Shown piece by piece: positions 17,782 to 26,355 of a stretch of 64,000 nt of DNA (positions within the stretch are counted from its first letter, which is position 1; the number at the start of each line of letters is the position of its first letter). A program made the translations under genes and the position numbers. Under the pieces are notes generated by a model that saw only the letters and a list, made by a program, of their open reading frames with translations, was not told the DNA's origin and ran no database searches. The stretch comes from an uncultured Pseudothermotoga sp. Lineage in GTDB: Bacteria; Thermotogota; Thermotogae; Thermotogales; DSM-5069. The stretch lies in the NCBI GenBank assembly GCA_937995655.1, contig CALKJI010000006.1, forward strand, positions 62,001 through 126,000, read 5' to 3'.

Positions 17782-19042
17782 CAAAGACCTCCTGTAAAGT
17801 TTGACTCGGTTTTACTATTCTCACGATTATCTGTTCCTTTTCAAGTAATTTTGCCTGTTCTCTCAATTTCACCATATCTATTGGGTACATTTCGTAAGTT
17901 CTTGAAGGTTTGTATCTGGGATCTCTAAAACCATAGGGAATCAAAAGAACTATAACGCGAGAAACTTTGGCTCTGGCGTTTATCAAAAGTGGCAGCAGCG
18001 AGTCAGTTAAATACATCGATATTATCACCAAGGTGTTAGATGGATTCAAGGTGTAAAGATCTTTGGTCAGTTCTTCAGCAATCTGAGGACCGTTTTCATC
18101 GCCCTCAGCCATGGCAAGTAATTCAACGGCACTGACCCAATCTGTGCTCGAACCATAGTTTCTTTTAAATACTTCCTTACCCACAACGATCAAATCTACC
18201 ACATTACCTCTGTGAGTCAACCAGTATATTACGGAAGATGTTGCCAAAACAACTTCTTCTTCGTAATTTTTCCGAATTTGTGCCCATACAGCTTTAGCAA
18301 AAATGTCCTTTGAAAGATTCAGATCAAGATAGATTATGGTGTTACTTATGGCAGTGAAATCGAGTTCTTTGACGTACAGTGAGCCAAGTTTTGCCGAGAT
18401 CTTCCAATGCACTCTGTTCAAAGGTTCATTTGTGTACTCGCGAACACCTTTTATATGTGTTGAATCCTCGAGTAGTTTGAAATCCGATCTATTGCCTGGT
18501 AATAGTTCCCTCAATCTAGATGGGAAGGATTCAAGATGCATTATCTTTGGAAGTATAAATATTTCCTGCTCATTAGAATAGGTAGCCCAGAGTTTGAAGA
18601 ACCCAAGGGGATGTTCATAGATGACCATGAAGTCTTTGAGAATCTTCTTTCCTCTTGTAGAGAAAGATGTCCTTGCTTCTAAGGTGATTGGTTGTGATTT
18701 TGTAAGAGTCAAGGTTCGCTCCAGAAGATTATAGCTCAACAATCCAGCAATTTTTATTTGTGAAATTACCGTTACACTCAAAGTTGTCGATTGGCTGCAC
18801 AATTTGTGATAGACTGTGATGCTTTCGTTAGTGAAAGCCCTTGTTGTGTTTGCCCATCTCTCCACTTCCAAGTTGCATATCTTTCGCTTAGTTGAAAGAT
18901 AATTGAACCATAGCAAGGCACATGCTACAAGGGCGATCAAGGAAAAGCCATTCAGGCTTATCAAGAGCCATAGGGTAGAAAGAGAGGTCAAGAACCACAG
19001 CGTACCGCTCGAAGATGTGATTTTCTTTAGTTCAAGCTTCAC
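17762..19042 (-). CDS. DUF58-domain protein (MoxR-associated)
   Basis: About 426 aa. Two N-terminal hydrophobic segments (~12-50), then an extracellular or CARDB-like stretch, then the DUF58 core with G-V-R-E-Y-T-N-E-P-L-N-R-V-H-W-K-I-S-A (about 208-226). A von Willebrand factor A-like region follows, with a degenerate D-L-N-L-S motif. These proteins are usually partners of MoxR ATPases and are thought to receive chaperone or metal-insertion activity. GTG start; overlaps the MoxR gene by 11 bp. The specific role is unknown. Confidence 0.85.
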   Translation of the reverse strand: MKLELKKITSSSGTLWFLTSLSTLWLLISLNGFSLIALVACALLWFNYLSTKRKICNLEVERWANTTRAFTNESITVYHKLCSQSTTLSVTVISQIKIAGLLSYNLLERTLTLTKSQPITLEARTSFSTRGKKILKDFMVIYEHPLGFFKLWATYSNEQEIFILPKIMHLESFPSRLRELLPGNRSDFKLLEDSTHIKGVREYTNEPLNRVHWKISAKLGSLYVKELDFTAISNTIIYLDLNLSKDIFAKAVWAQIRKNYEEEVVLATSSVIYWLTHRGNVVDLIVVGKEVFKRNYGSSTDWVSAVELLAMAEGDENGPQIAEELTKDLYTLNPSNTLVIISMYLTDSLLPLLINARAKVSRVIVLLIPYGFRDPRYKPSRTYEMYPIDMVKLREQAKLLEKEQIIVRIVKPSQTLQEVFDEIQSF

Positions 19043-19979
19043 TTTTTATGGGTGCCTCCTCTGTCTGGAGGATATACTCAAGTATCTCTTGCTTGGTTTT
19101 TCGCATCAACCTTGCCTCGGGTCTTAGAATAATTCTGTGTGCCAGGGTATCTATGACTATCGTTTTCACATCGTCAGGTAAGACGTAATCTCTTCCTCTG
19201 AGAGCGGCGAGGGCTCTAGAGATCTTCATCAAAGCTATAGCGCCTCTTGGACTTGAACCCAGTGCGATATCTTCATGTTCCCTTGTTCGAGAAACTAACC
19301 TGATTATATAGTCGATCACTGAATCATCGATGTAAACTCTCTTGATGGCTTCTTTTGCTCGTTCCAATTCGCTTTGATCACAAACAGCTTCGAGTGAGTC
19401 TATGGGATGTTCTTTTTCTAATTTTCGCAACATTTTCATCTCGTCTTCTCTACTAAGATATCCAACGGAAAGGCATATTGAGAATCTGTCAAGTTGTGCT
19501 TCTGGTAAGGGAAAGGTCCCCTCAAATTCTACAGGATTTTGAGTGGCGATGACAAAGAAATGCTTGCTCAAATGGTGGGTAATTCCATCAACAGTCACCT
19601 GCCGCTCTGCCATTGACTGTAAGAGTGCTGATTGAGTTCTCGGAGTTGCCCTGTTTATTTCGTCTGCAAGTAATATGTCCGTGAATACCGGCCCTTTCTT
19701 AAAGACAAACTCATTTCGTCGGGTGTCCAGAATGTTCAATCCTGTTATATCCGACGGCAACAAATCTGGAGTACATTGAATTCTATTGAATTCTAAACCA
19801 GTTGAGACTGCCAACGACCTTGCCAACATTGTCTTACCAACACCTGGTACGTCGTTTAAAAGTAAATGTCCATTGCTTAGCATACAGGCTAGCATCTTTT
19901 CTATGATGCTTTCTTTCCCAACTATTACTTTTGAGACATTCGCCACTATCTTTCTTTTGAATTCTTCCAGATCTGCCAT
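19032..19979 (-). CDS. MoxR-type AAA+ ATPase
   Basis: 315 aa AAA_3 protein. Walker A D-V-P-G-V-G-K-T-M (about 41-49), Walker B L-L-A-D-E-I-N-R-A (about 102-110), sensor T-Q-N-P (about 149-152), and the C-terminal lid with G-S-S-P-R-G (about 235-240). MoxR ATPases act as chaperones that mature or activate partner proteins, typically with DUF58/VWA proteins. ATG start after TAGGAGG. Its first 34 bp overlap the end of the upstream Cys-rich gene, so the two are coupled. Confidence 0.93.
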   Translation of the reverse strand: MADLEEFKRKIVANVSKVIVGKESIIEKMLACMLSNGHLLLNDVPGVGKTMLARSLAVSTGLEFNRIQCTPDLLPSDITGLNILDTRRNEFVFKKGPVFTDILLADEINRATPRTQSALLQSMAERQVTVDGITHHLSKHFFVIATQNPVEFEGTFPLPEAQLDRFSICLSVGYLSREDEMKMLRKLEKEHPIDSLEAVCDQSELERAKEAIKRVYIDDSVIDYIIRLVSRTREHEDIALGSSPRGAIALMKISRALAALRGRDYVLPDDVKTIVIDTLAHRIILRPEARLMRKTKQEILEYILQTEEAPIKSEA

Positions 19980-20644
19980 TTTGAATTCCTCCTAATACTG
20001 AGATTAACAGGTTTTGCCATCAAAGCACCGACAATTTTATAAGCTGCTGCTTCCTTGCCAAATGGTTCTTTGTTTCTATAATCGTGTTTTCGGATAAAGA
20101 TTGAAAGTTGATTCTTCAAATTTGAAAGTTTTGCATGCTGTATGCTTTTCAAACCTTTTGCGAATGGTTCATCAACAACGGTAGATATCTTGTAGTAATG
20201 GTAAAGGCACAAAATACTGTTGCTTTTTTCATAAAGATTCAAACCGTCGGTCTCACTGAAGATTCTACTGAAGGACGATAAGTAGGTTTTTTCTATCTCA
20301 TTTTCGTGTTCACAAAGATAACAGCCTTTATTCCCCATCGAGTCAAGACTATTCTGTGTCATCAAATCTATTTGGTTCTGAAGCAAGTCTTCATAGATGA
20401 TGGCGACACCTAACAATCCAAGCTCTGGATGGTGCTTTAGGTACTTTTCAATCATTTCTGTATGCCTTTTACACAAACCAGAACTTCTAAGGTCGCCTCT
20501 AATCTGTGGATCATTTACAAGTTCGTAAAAAATTGTATCGACCAGTCTTTCAACATTTTCATTGATGAGTGTGCATATAGGGCACCCCTGGGCCCTTTCC
20601 ATGGTATCGAATATTTTGATTTCAACCAAGTCTCTTGGCTTCAA
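19946..20644 (-). CDS. Double CxxC...CxxH protein, DUF6062-like
   Basis: About 232 aa, soluble. It has two copies of a putative metal site: C-P-I-C with L-C-K-R-H in the first half, and C-Y-L-C-E-H with L-C-L-Y-H-Y in the second. This suggests a tandem duplication of a Zn- or Fe-binding unit. I assign it tentatively to the DUF6062-type proteins of unknown function. The start is TTG at 20644, six bases after GAGGTG; the GTG at 20653 is part of that SD. It is the first gene behind the fluoride riboswitch, and its tail overlaps the MoxR start by 34 bp, so it is presumably a MoxR partner. No membrane segment, so it is not an exporter. Confidence 0.78.
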   Translation of the reverse strand: MKPRDLVEIKIFDTMERAQGCPICTLINENVERLVDTIFYELVNDPQIRGDLRSSGLCKRHTEMIEKYLKHHPELGLLGVAIIYEDLLQNQIDLMTQNSLDSMGNKGCYLCEHENEIEKTYLSSFSRIFSETDGLNLYEKSNSILCLYHYYKISTVVDEPFAKGLKSIQHAKLSNLKNQLSIFIRKHDYRNKEPFGKEAAAYKIVGALMAKPVNLSIRRNSKWQIWKNSKER

Positions 20645-20660
20645 AATCCTCACCTCAAAA

Positions 20661-20690
20661 GAAAAAACCCCTACTCTTTCGAGTAGGAGT
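20661..20690 (-). terminator. Intrinsic terminator of the fluoride riboswitch
   Basis: ACTCCTACTC pairs with GAGTAGGGGT around a GAAA tetraloop, followed by TTTTTT (A run at 20662-20667). The 5' arm contains the ACTCC strand that the aptamer needs for its pseudoknot, so terminator and ligand-bound aptamer exclude each other. This predicts transcription ON with fluoride. Confidence 0.92.
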
Positions 20691-20731
20691 CATCAGCCGC
20701 TTTGGGCAAATATGGCAGACTCCATTGCCTA
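20683..20731 (-). ncRNA. Fluoride riboswitch (crcB motif) aptamer
   Basis: Read on the minus strand: P1 GGCA/TGCC enclosing AATGGAGTC, a short linker, P2 with GCC/GGC, then the hallmark GGCTGATG followed by ACTCCTAC. The loop strand GGAGT (20719-20723) pairs with ACTCC (20686-20690) to form the class pseudoknot. The conserved ATG after the P1 5' strand and TGATG before the pseudoknot match the fluoride-site nucleotides of the Thermotoga petrophila structure. The linker ATATT differs from the more usual AAAC. It precedes a MoxR operon rather than a fluoride channel gene. Confidence 0.9.
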
Positions 20732-20735
20732 AACT

Positions 20736-20744
20736 ATTATATCA
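20736..20744 (-). promoter_or_regulatory. Extended -10 promoter of the fluoride-switch operon
   Basis: TGATATAAT, a perfect TGn-TATAAT, lies 5 bases upstream of the aptamer, so the transcript would begin at its first nucleotides. The TGA of the motif is also the stop codon of the GH38 gene. The -35 region is weak (CTGGCT at 16 bp). Confidence 0.75.
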
Positions 20745-23201
20745 CATGATTTTAATCAGCCAGCTTTGGACATTTTTCAGTCTATGATCAGGCAAAAGGG
20801 GTTTTTCTGAAAGATCTACTTCGCACATTTGTTGAGATGAACCTATCTTTGGCTTGTCTCCCTCGGGATCAAAGGTTCGAATTATCACACCTTTGTCATC
20901 TTCCGAGGGTTTGAAGGCACTCAAAAATCCTTTTTCTACAACAAGCTCTATCTTTGGCATTCTTTCAAAGTGTCCTTGAATTGCCATCGGTGCTATTTGA
21001 TAGTTTCTGACATGATAGTAAACGTCTTTGATACTCCATTTATCGTGAAGAATGATTGAAAATTCAGCGGTGTGTTGACCGATTCCTTGCGCCTCGGGGG
21101 TCTTGATTCCAGGACCTGCATGGCCCGGTCTTGTTACAAGGTCGTTTCTTGAAAGCCATCCTACACCCCTGAGTATGGTCAACTTCAGACCATTGTCTTC
21201 AACTCGTACTTCTCTAAGTCCTTTCGTCGAGATTGTGATACCCATCTTGGGGAGTGTTACAAACCAATACATTGCAAAGTTGTTCTCTGGTAACTCTGCC
21301 CAATCTGAATAATCCAGACCGAGTTTTTCAACTTTGTGTTGGACTGGACCGAAATAGCCATCGGTGATGAGTTCTGAAAGGTCATCAAGTGGGAAAACAA
21401 CAGACAGCCTGTGATCCTTGGCGTTGTTGGTGAATTTGATTTTCACATCTATCCTTGGTAGATCTCTGTAAAAGGTGTATTCAATCTCAAAAGGTAGATC
21501 TATCAGTCTTTCTGAACGTTTTTTCCTGTTGACGTCTATGGATTCTGGTATTTTCATGGTATTTGTGACGATCACCTTCTTCATGAAGGAAGAGTCGATA
21601 GAATTTTTGATAGTAGCCTTCATTTTGAGTGAGGTGAAGATCTCTTTTGATACCCAACTGTAATTGTATTCATCACCCACATCTTCTACATCTTCCAGAT
21701 AACACAGATTCTTGAAAATCTTCCCTTTGTGATTCAAAATGAGTGTTCCGTTTTCATCTATCTTGTGGGGTTCTACAAAGGATCCGTTCTTTCCTTTTGA
21801 AGGAACTATATTGAATGATCTGAAGCCAAAACTTGGTACTGAAAGATTTAGGAAACACCTGTACGTTTTTCTCTCATCATTTTCTATAGCCTTTGTGGTT
21901 GCGCTCTCATAGAACCTGACTAGTATGCTCATATCATTTTGCGAATCTTTTTCAGTTTCCACCATAATTGAATCTATTTGATTTCCATCCTCATCTGTGA
22001 ATAGGTACTCACCTTCCTCAAGATTCACACAGGCCTCTACAACACCTTTGTAATCCCATTCAAGTGGGTTGAAGATCGTTATTCCCATATCGTCGATACG
22101 TCTTTTAACAATTGATAGGAAAGTTTTTGCAAACAAGGCTTTACCATGATCCATCGCATTCTTCAACCTTGCCTGCACAGCTCTGTGAACATCATCCATG
22201 CTACATCCACAGATGCTGTCGTGTGGTTGACACTGTAAAATCTGCTTCCATCCATACCATATGGAATCAAATGGTACTTGATCGCCAATGATTTTGGAAA
22301 TGGCAAGAAGTGGTTCTAGATAGTAAACATAGAATTTCTCCACCTGATGGTGTAGGATCTTTTCCCAAATCCTGGAGGAAGTTACATCTTTTAAGACTGG
22401 AACAATCCTGGGCGATCTCAATTCCCCAACCACACAAGATTTTGGCCTTCCAAGTTCCGCTGTATATTCTTCGAATCCTGTTTGAGTGAATCTGATTTCT
22501 GTTGTAGAAATTTCTTGAAGGATCTTGCCTATGTTGAAATAGGGAATCTCGTGGTCTGTCCCGTTCATCAAGAGTGGAGGATTGTGGGGAGCTATCTTTG
22601 AAAGCCTCTCTGCTTCTTCAATGAACTTTCTTTTCAATGATTGTGTATCCATACCAAAGTGCGCTGCATTTGAATAACTGTGAATGAGATAGATCGCATC
22701 TACCAAGTCACCAAAGGGAGTCGACCAAGAAAAGGATGTGTCTTGGAGGTTATCGACACCACGCCAGATCACGGCCCATTTCAAGCCAAGCCCCTTCACC
22801 ACTGCCGGCATGTATGCGTTATGCCCGAACATATCGGGTAAGTAAGCCACGTTGGAAAGATTTATACCAAATTTCTTGGCAATTTTTTCACTGTAAAGAT
22901 AGTTTCTGATCCAAGATTCCGCGCCGATGAGAAATTCGTCGGGCAATACATACCATGGGCCGACAGTGATCCTTCCATCTTTTATCAAATCCAGAAGATC
23001 TTGGTTTGTACCCATAGTTTCCTGAAAGTCTTCGAGGACCACCGTTTGTCCATCAAGATGGAAATGTTGGAAAGAATCGTCTTTTTTCATATGATCAACC
23101 AGTTTTTCAAGTAGGAGCGTCAATCTTTCTCTAAAGATCTCAAAAGAAGCATACCATTCTCTGTCCCAATGGGTGTGTGTCACTACGTAAACTCTTTTCA
23201 A
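20742..23201 (-). CDS. Alpha-mannosidase, glycoside hydrolase family 38
   Basis: 819 aa. The N-terminal GH38 catalytic domain begins V-V-T-H-T-H-W-D-R-E-W-Y (zinc ligands His and Asp). It continues with Y-L-P-D-M-F-G-H-N (nucleophile Asp near residue 114) and C-G-C-S-M-D-D-V-H (zinc His, about 345). All-beta C-terminal domains complete the fold. There is no signal peptide, so it works in the cytoplasm on imported mannosides. The start is TTG, set by GAGAGGTGA upstream, overlapping the PHP gene stop. Last gene of the sugar ABC operon, which suggests that the imported sugar contains alpha-mannose linkages. Confidence 0.94.
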   Translation of the reverse strand: MKRVYVVTHTHWDREWYASFEIFRERLTLLLEKLVDHMKKDDSFQHFHLDGQTVVLEDFQETMGTNQDLLDLIKDGRITVGPWYVLPDEFLIGAESWIRNYLYSEKIAKKFGINLSNVAYLPDMFGHNAYMPAVVKGLGLKWAVIWRGVDNLQDTSFSWSTPFGDLVDAIYLIHSYSNAAHFGMDTQSLKRKFIEEAERLSKIAPHNPPLLMNGTDHEIPYFNIGKILQEISTTEIRFTQTGFEEYTAELGRPKSCVVGELRSPRIVPVLKDVTSSRIWEKILHHQVEKFYVYYLEPLLAISKIIGDQVPFDSIWYGWKQILQCQPHDSICGCSMDDVHRAVQARLKNAMDHGKALFAKTFLSIVKRRIDDMGITIFNPLEWDYKGVVEACVNLEEGEYLFTDEDGNQIDSIMVETEKDSQNDMSILVRFYESATTKAIENDERKTYRCFLNLSVPSFGFRSFNIVPSKGKNGSFVEPHKIDENGTLILNHKGKIFKNLCYLEDVEDVGDEYNYSWVSKEIFTSLKMKATIKNSIDSSFMKKVIVTNTMKIPESIDVNRKKRSERLIDLPFEIEYTFYRDLPRIDVKIKFTNNAKDHRLSVVFPLDDLSELITDGYFGPVQHKVEKLGLDYSDWAELPENNFAMYWFVTLPKMGITISTKGLREVRVEDNGLKLTILRGVGWLSRNDLVTRPGHAGPGIKTPEAQGIGQHTAEFSIILHDKWSIKDVYYHVRNYQIAPMAIQGHFERMPKIELVVEKGFLSAFKPSEDDKGVIIRTFDPEGDKPKIGSSQQMCEVDLSEKPLLPDHRLKNVQSWLIKIM

Positions 23202-24484
23202 ACAGGGTCACCTCTCTTTACAAAAACAGGGTTTGTAATCACCAATGGCTGATCATTCCGACCAAAAACGATGAGCATCACAAAATCATTCTCCCGTACT
23301 GCAACTTTGATATCTATTTCACTCACCCCACCAAGGTCTCTTGTGTCATTTTTGGTGATCAGTAACACCTTTTCTTGACCGATTTTTCCTATTGAAGCTT
23401 CTACGTGAACTTGATCGTTTGCAAAAAGAACCTGGCCACTTTCCTTGCCTGCCACTGTGAAAGAAATGTGATCTACATAGCTAAGCATTACTCTTCCAAA
23501 TTTTATCGAGAACAACATTTCGGATAAACTCAACTCTCTTGCAAAAACGATTGTCTTTAACCAATCCGTTTCAGACCTTCTGTGAAGGTCTCTCCCGGCC
23601 GTTGCAGTGATTCTTGAACCTCTCTTTAGATTTTCGATCCATTTACCAACTGCCTCAAGATTCAATTCAAATCGACTCAGATCTGCATTCCATACTTCAA
23701 CAAAGTCTGTTTTAAACGGATCAAAATCATATGTCCATTTGCATCCAACACACAGAGGATCACCGAAAGCAAAGGGATGAGCGACCCCCATCAGTCCGTA
23801 TTGATTGTGAACTGTGTGCAGTACCTGAGAAATATCTTTTTTAGTACCATCGACTTCTTTCCAATCTATAAAAGTGTTACACCCAAGTATTAGTGCATGG
23901 CCATTGAAAGTGTTCAGTTCTTGCCCAGGAAACCCTGAGATTCCTTCAATATCAGAAAGGTCCCTCCAGCCGGTTGTGTTACTGTGATCTGTTAGAAAGA
24001 AAAAGTCAAAACCAAGATTTTTCAAGTAACTTGCGAGCTCTTTCACAGTAAAAGAGCCATCACTATGTACAGTGTGGGTGTGTAGTTCACCGACGTAGTT
24101 TTTCCAGATGGAATTCTCCTGGAATTTGATGGATAATCTGTAAGCTACATCTGTAAAAAGATAATGATTTTCAAAGTAAACTCTCCATTTGCCAGGCAGT
24201 GGGAGTGCTTTCTGAGCAGCCGAGCTTGCCTGTTTGCCAACGACAAATTGTGTTGTTCCCCTGTCATACCTTCCCATGAACCTGTTCATAGAATCGTATA
24301 TAAGAAGATTTACGTGGTTTTGAATAGGTCCAATTGAGGTTGGAGCATACTCAAAATGAAGTTCAACAGCACTGGCATTTTCTGGAACCTCAAACTCTTG
24401 AAACAGGACCTTTTTCGAGTTTTCTACGCTCAGCCTTCCTTCAATGACTATCACAGGTCTCACTTCCCTGTATTCGGTTGCCAT
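23198..24484 (-). CDS. PHP-domain metallohydrolase, CehA/McbA-like
   Basis: About 428 aa. An N-terminal beta-rich region (~1-130) precedes a PHP domain opening with G-E-L-H-T-H-T-V-H-S-D-G-S. It continues with F-F-L-T-D-H-S-N-T-T, G-Q-E-L-N, V-A-H-P-F and G-R-D-L-H-R, which together supply the His/Asp ligands of a multinuclear metal site. Related proteins hydrolyse phosphoesters. The start is uncertain: ATG at 24484 is taken, and it overlaps the ATPase gene by 44 bp without a clear SD; a GTG further in is possible. Its presence between the ABC genes and the mannosidase suggests the imported glycan carries a phosphodiester or similar group. That is inference. Confidence 0.8.
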   Translation of the reverse strand: MATEYREVRPVIVIEGRLSVENSKKVLFQEFEVPENASAVELHFEYAPTSIGPIQNHVNLLIYDSMNRFMGRYDRGTTQFVVGKQASSAAQKALPLPGKWRVYFENHYLFTDVAYRLSIKFQENSIWKNYVGELHTHTVHSDGSFTVKELASYLKNLGFDFFFLTDHSNTTGWRDLSDIEGISGFPGQELNTFNGHALILGCNTFIDWKEVDGTKKDISQVLHTVHNQYGLMGVAHPFAFGDPLCVGCKWTYDFDPFKTDFVEVWNADLSRFELNLEAVGKWIENLKRGSRITATAGRDLHRRSETDWLKTIVFARELSLSEMLFSIKFGRVMLSYVDHISFTVAGKESGQVLFANDQVHVEASIGKIGQEKVLLITKNDTRDLGGVSEIDIKVAVRENDFVMLIVFGRNDQPLVITNPVFVKRGDPV

Positions 24485-25520
24485 CTTTGTCAAATATGTG
24501 TATCTTGTCTCTTCTAAACCTAATCCAGATCATATCACCTGGTTTGTAGGGAATATCATCTTCAAAGGCAAGACACTTTAACTGAAAACTGTCAACATTG
24601 AACGTGATTATCGTTTCCACTCCAAGCGGTTCTATCACAAAAATCTGTGCGCGAAGATCTCCTTGTGCTGTAACTATCTGGATATTTTCTGGTCTGATTC
24701 CAAGATATGCATCTTCTTCGAGTTCTGTCAAAGGTATGGGCAGCTGTAATCTTTGTTCTCCGACAAGAAAGTGTCGATCCGAGATCTTACAAGGGATTAT
24801 GTTCATAGGTGGATTTCCTATAAATGAAGCGACAAAGATGTTGGCAGGTTCGTTGTAAATTTCTTTTGGTGAACCTATCTGTTTTATACAACCATTGTCC
24901 ATTACAGCGATTTTTGTTGACAAAGCCATTGCTTCTGCTTGATCGTGTGTGACATAAACAACAGCTGTACCAAGTTCAGTGTAAAGATGTTTTAGGAAGC
25001 TCCGCGCCTCAAGTCTGAGCTTTGCATCAAGATTTGATAGAGGTTCATCAAGCAGAAAGACGGTTGGTGTCTGTATCATGGCACGAGCCAAGGCCACCCT
25101 TTGCTGTTGACCACCACTGATCTGTTGTGGATATCTGTCGAGTAGCTGACTTATTTGAAGGCTCTCGGCAACAAATCTAACCCTTTTTTCTATCTCTCCT
25201 TTGGGAATTTTTCTCACAACCAGTGGGTATGAAATATTTTCTCTTACGGTCATGTGTGGATAGAGAGCGTAGTTTTGGAATACCATGGCAACGTTCCTCT
25301 CTTTTGGAAGTTTGTATGTAACATCTTGATCTGCTATAAAAATCTTCCCGTCATCTGGTATTTCGAGTCCCGCTATGAGTCTGAGAGTGGTTGTTTTGCC
25401 ACAGCCTGAAGGCCCGAGTAGTGTGAAAAAATCATGTTTTTCTATTGAAAAGCTCACATTGTTGACGGCTGTAACATCGGAGAATCTTTTGACTACATTT
25501 ACAAATTCCACCCAAGGCAC
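24441..25520 (-). CDS. Sugar ABC transporter ATPase, MalK/UgpC family
   Basis: 359 aa. Walker A G-P-S-G-C-G-K-T-T-T (about 35-44), signature S-G-G-Q-Q-Q-R (about 134-140), Walker B V-F-L-L-D-E-P-L-S-N-L-D, and a C-terminal TOBE/OB regulatory domain ending L-G-I-R-P-E-N-I and beyond. GTG start with GGAGGTC upstream. This operon carries its own ATPase; the other two sugar ABC units in the window do not, and in Thermotogales and other bacteria one MalK-type ATPase can serve several importers. Confidence 0.95.
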   Translation of the reverse strand: MPWVEFVNVVKRFSDVTAVNNVSFSIEKHDFFTLLGPSGCGKTTTLRLIAGLEIPDDGKIFIADQDVTYKLPKERNVAMVFQNYALYPHMTVRENISYPLVVRKIPKGEIEKRVRFVAESLQISQLLDRYPQQISGGQQQRVALARAMIQTPTVFLLDEPLSNLDAKLRLEARSFLKHLYTELGTAVVYVTHDQAEAMALSTKIAVMDNGCIKQIGSPKEIYNEPANIFVASFIGNPPMNIIPCKISDRHFLVGEQRLQLPIPLTELEEDAYLGIRPENIQIVTAQGDLRAQIFVIEPLGVETIITFNVDSFQLKCLAFEDDIPYKPGDMIWIRFRRDKIHIFDKDGNRIQGSETCDSH

Positions 25521-25533
25521 AGTATGACCTCCT

Positions 25534-26355
25534 TCAGCCCTTTATGCCTCCATAGAACGAGAAACCAAATTTCCGTTCAACAAGAAAGTACATTACTATC
25601 ACAGGTGCCGTATACAGTAAAGCGTAGGCAGATATCATACCGATATCGGGTACACCGACTTCGGTGAAAAATGTGTATATAGCTATCGATACAGGATATT
25701 TGGTGTGAGTTCTCAGCAAGATGAAAGGGATCAAAAAATTGCTCCAAGATTGGGCGAAAACGAGCATGGCGATGACTATAATCCCTTTGCTGGAAAGTGG
25801 CAGGAAGATCTTAAACATGATTTGTAAGGGTGAACTACCATCAACAAGCGCGGCTTCCTCAAAAGATCTTGGAATAGAGTCAAAAAAGTCTTTCAAGATA
25901 AATATGGAGGTCGGCAACATACCACCTGCGATCGTTAGAATAACTCCAAGTTCCTTGTCTATCAGACCTAGTCTTAAATTGAGCATGAATATCGGGACCA
26001 TTGCTGCCACGCCAGTGACTATACTTGAGAAAAGAACTAAGATGTACAAAAGGATATCTCTGCCTTTGAAATAGTGCCTTGAAAGGACATAGGCGGCAAA
26101 AAGCGCACAAATGGTTACAAGTAACACTACACCTACAGATATGATCACACTGTTTTTGAATGCGTTGATTGCAGTCTTGTTTTGAAAAACCCTTATGAAG
26201 TTGTTCAATGTTGGTTTTGAGATAGATATGAATAATGAAGGTCTTAAACTGAATGGTGTCACCAACAACCATAGAATAGGCGCAACGAAAAAGGCCAGAA
26301 TTGGAGCAAGTATTATATAGCTTATGATTTTACTCAATCTCTTTGGATCTTTCAT
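25534..26355 (-). CDS. Sugar ABC transporter permease, MalG family
   Basis: 273 aa inner-membrane subunit with six hydrophobic segments. The EAA loop E-E-A-A-L-V-D-G-S-S (about residues 166-175) is followed by F-K-I-F-L-P-L. ATG start with GGAGGAAAAG upstream, overlapping the partner permease stop in an ATGA. Lies 13 bp before the ATPase gene. Confidence 0.94.
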   Translation of the reverse strand: MKDPKRLSKIISYIILAPILAFFVAPILWLLVTPFSLRPSLFISISKPTLNNFIRVFQNKTAINAFKNSVIISVGVVLLVTICALFAAYVLSRHYFKGRDILLYILVLFSSIVTGVAAMVPIFMLNLRLGLIDKELGVILTIAGGMLPTSIFILKDFFDSIPRSFEEAALVDGSSPLQIMFKIFLPLSSKGIIVIAMLVFAQSWSNFLIPFILLRTHTKYPVSIAIYTFFTEVGVPDIGMISAYALLYTAPVIVMYFLVERKFGFSFYGGIKG

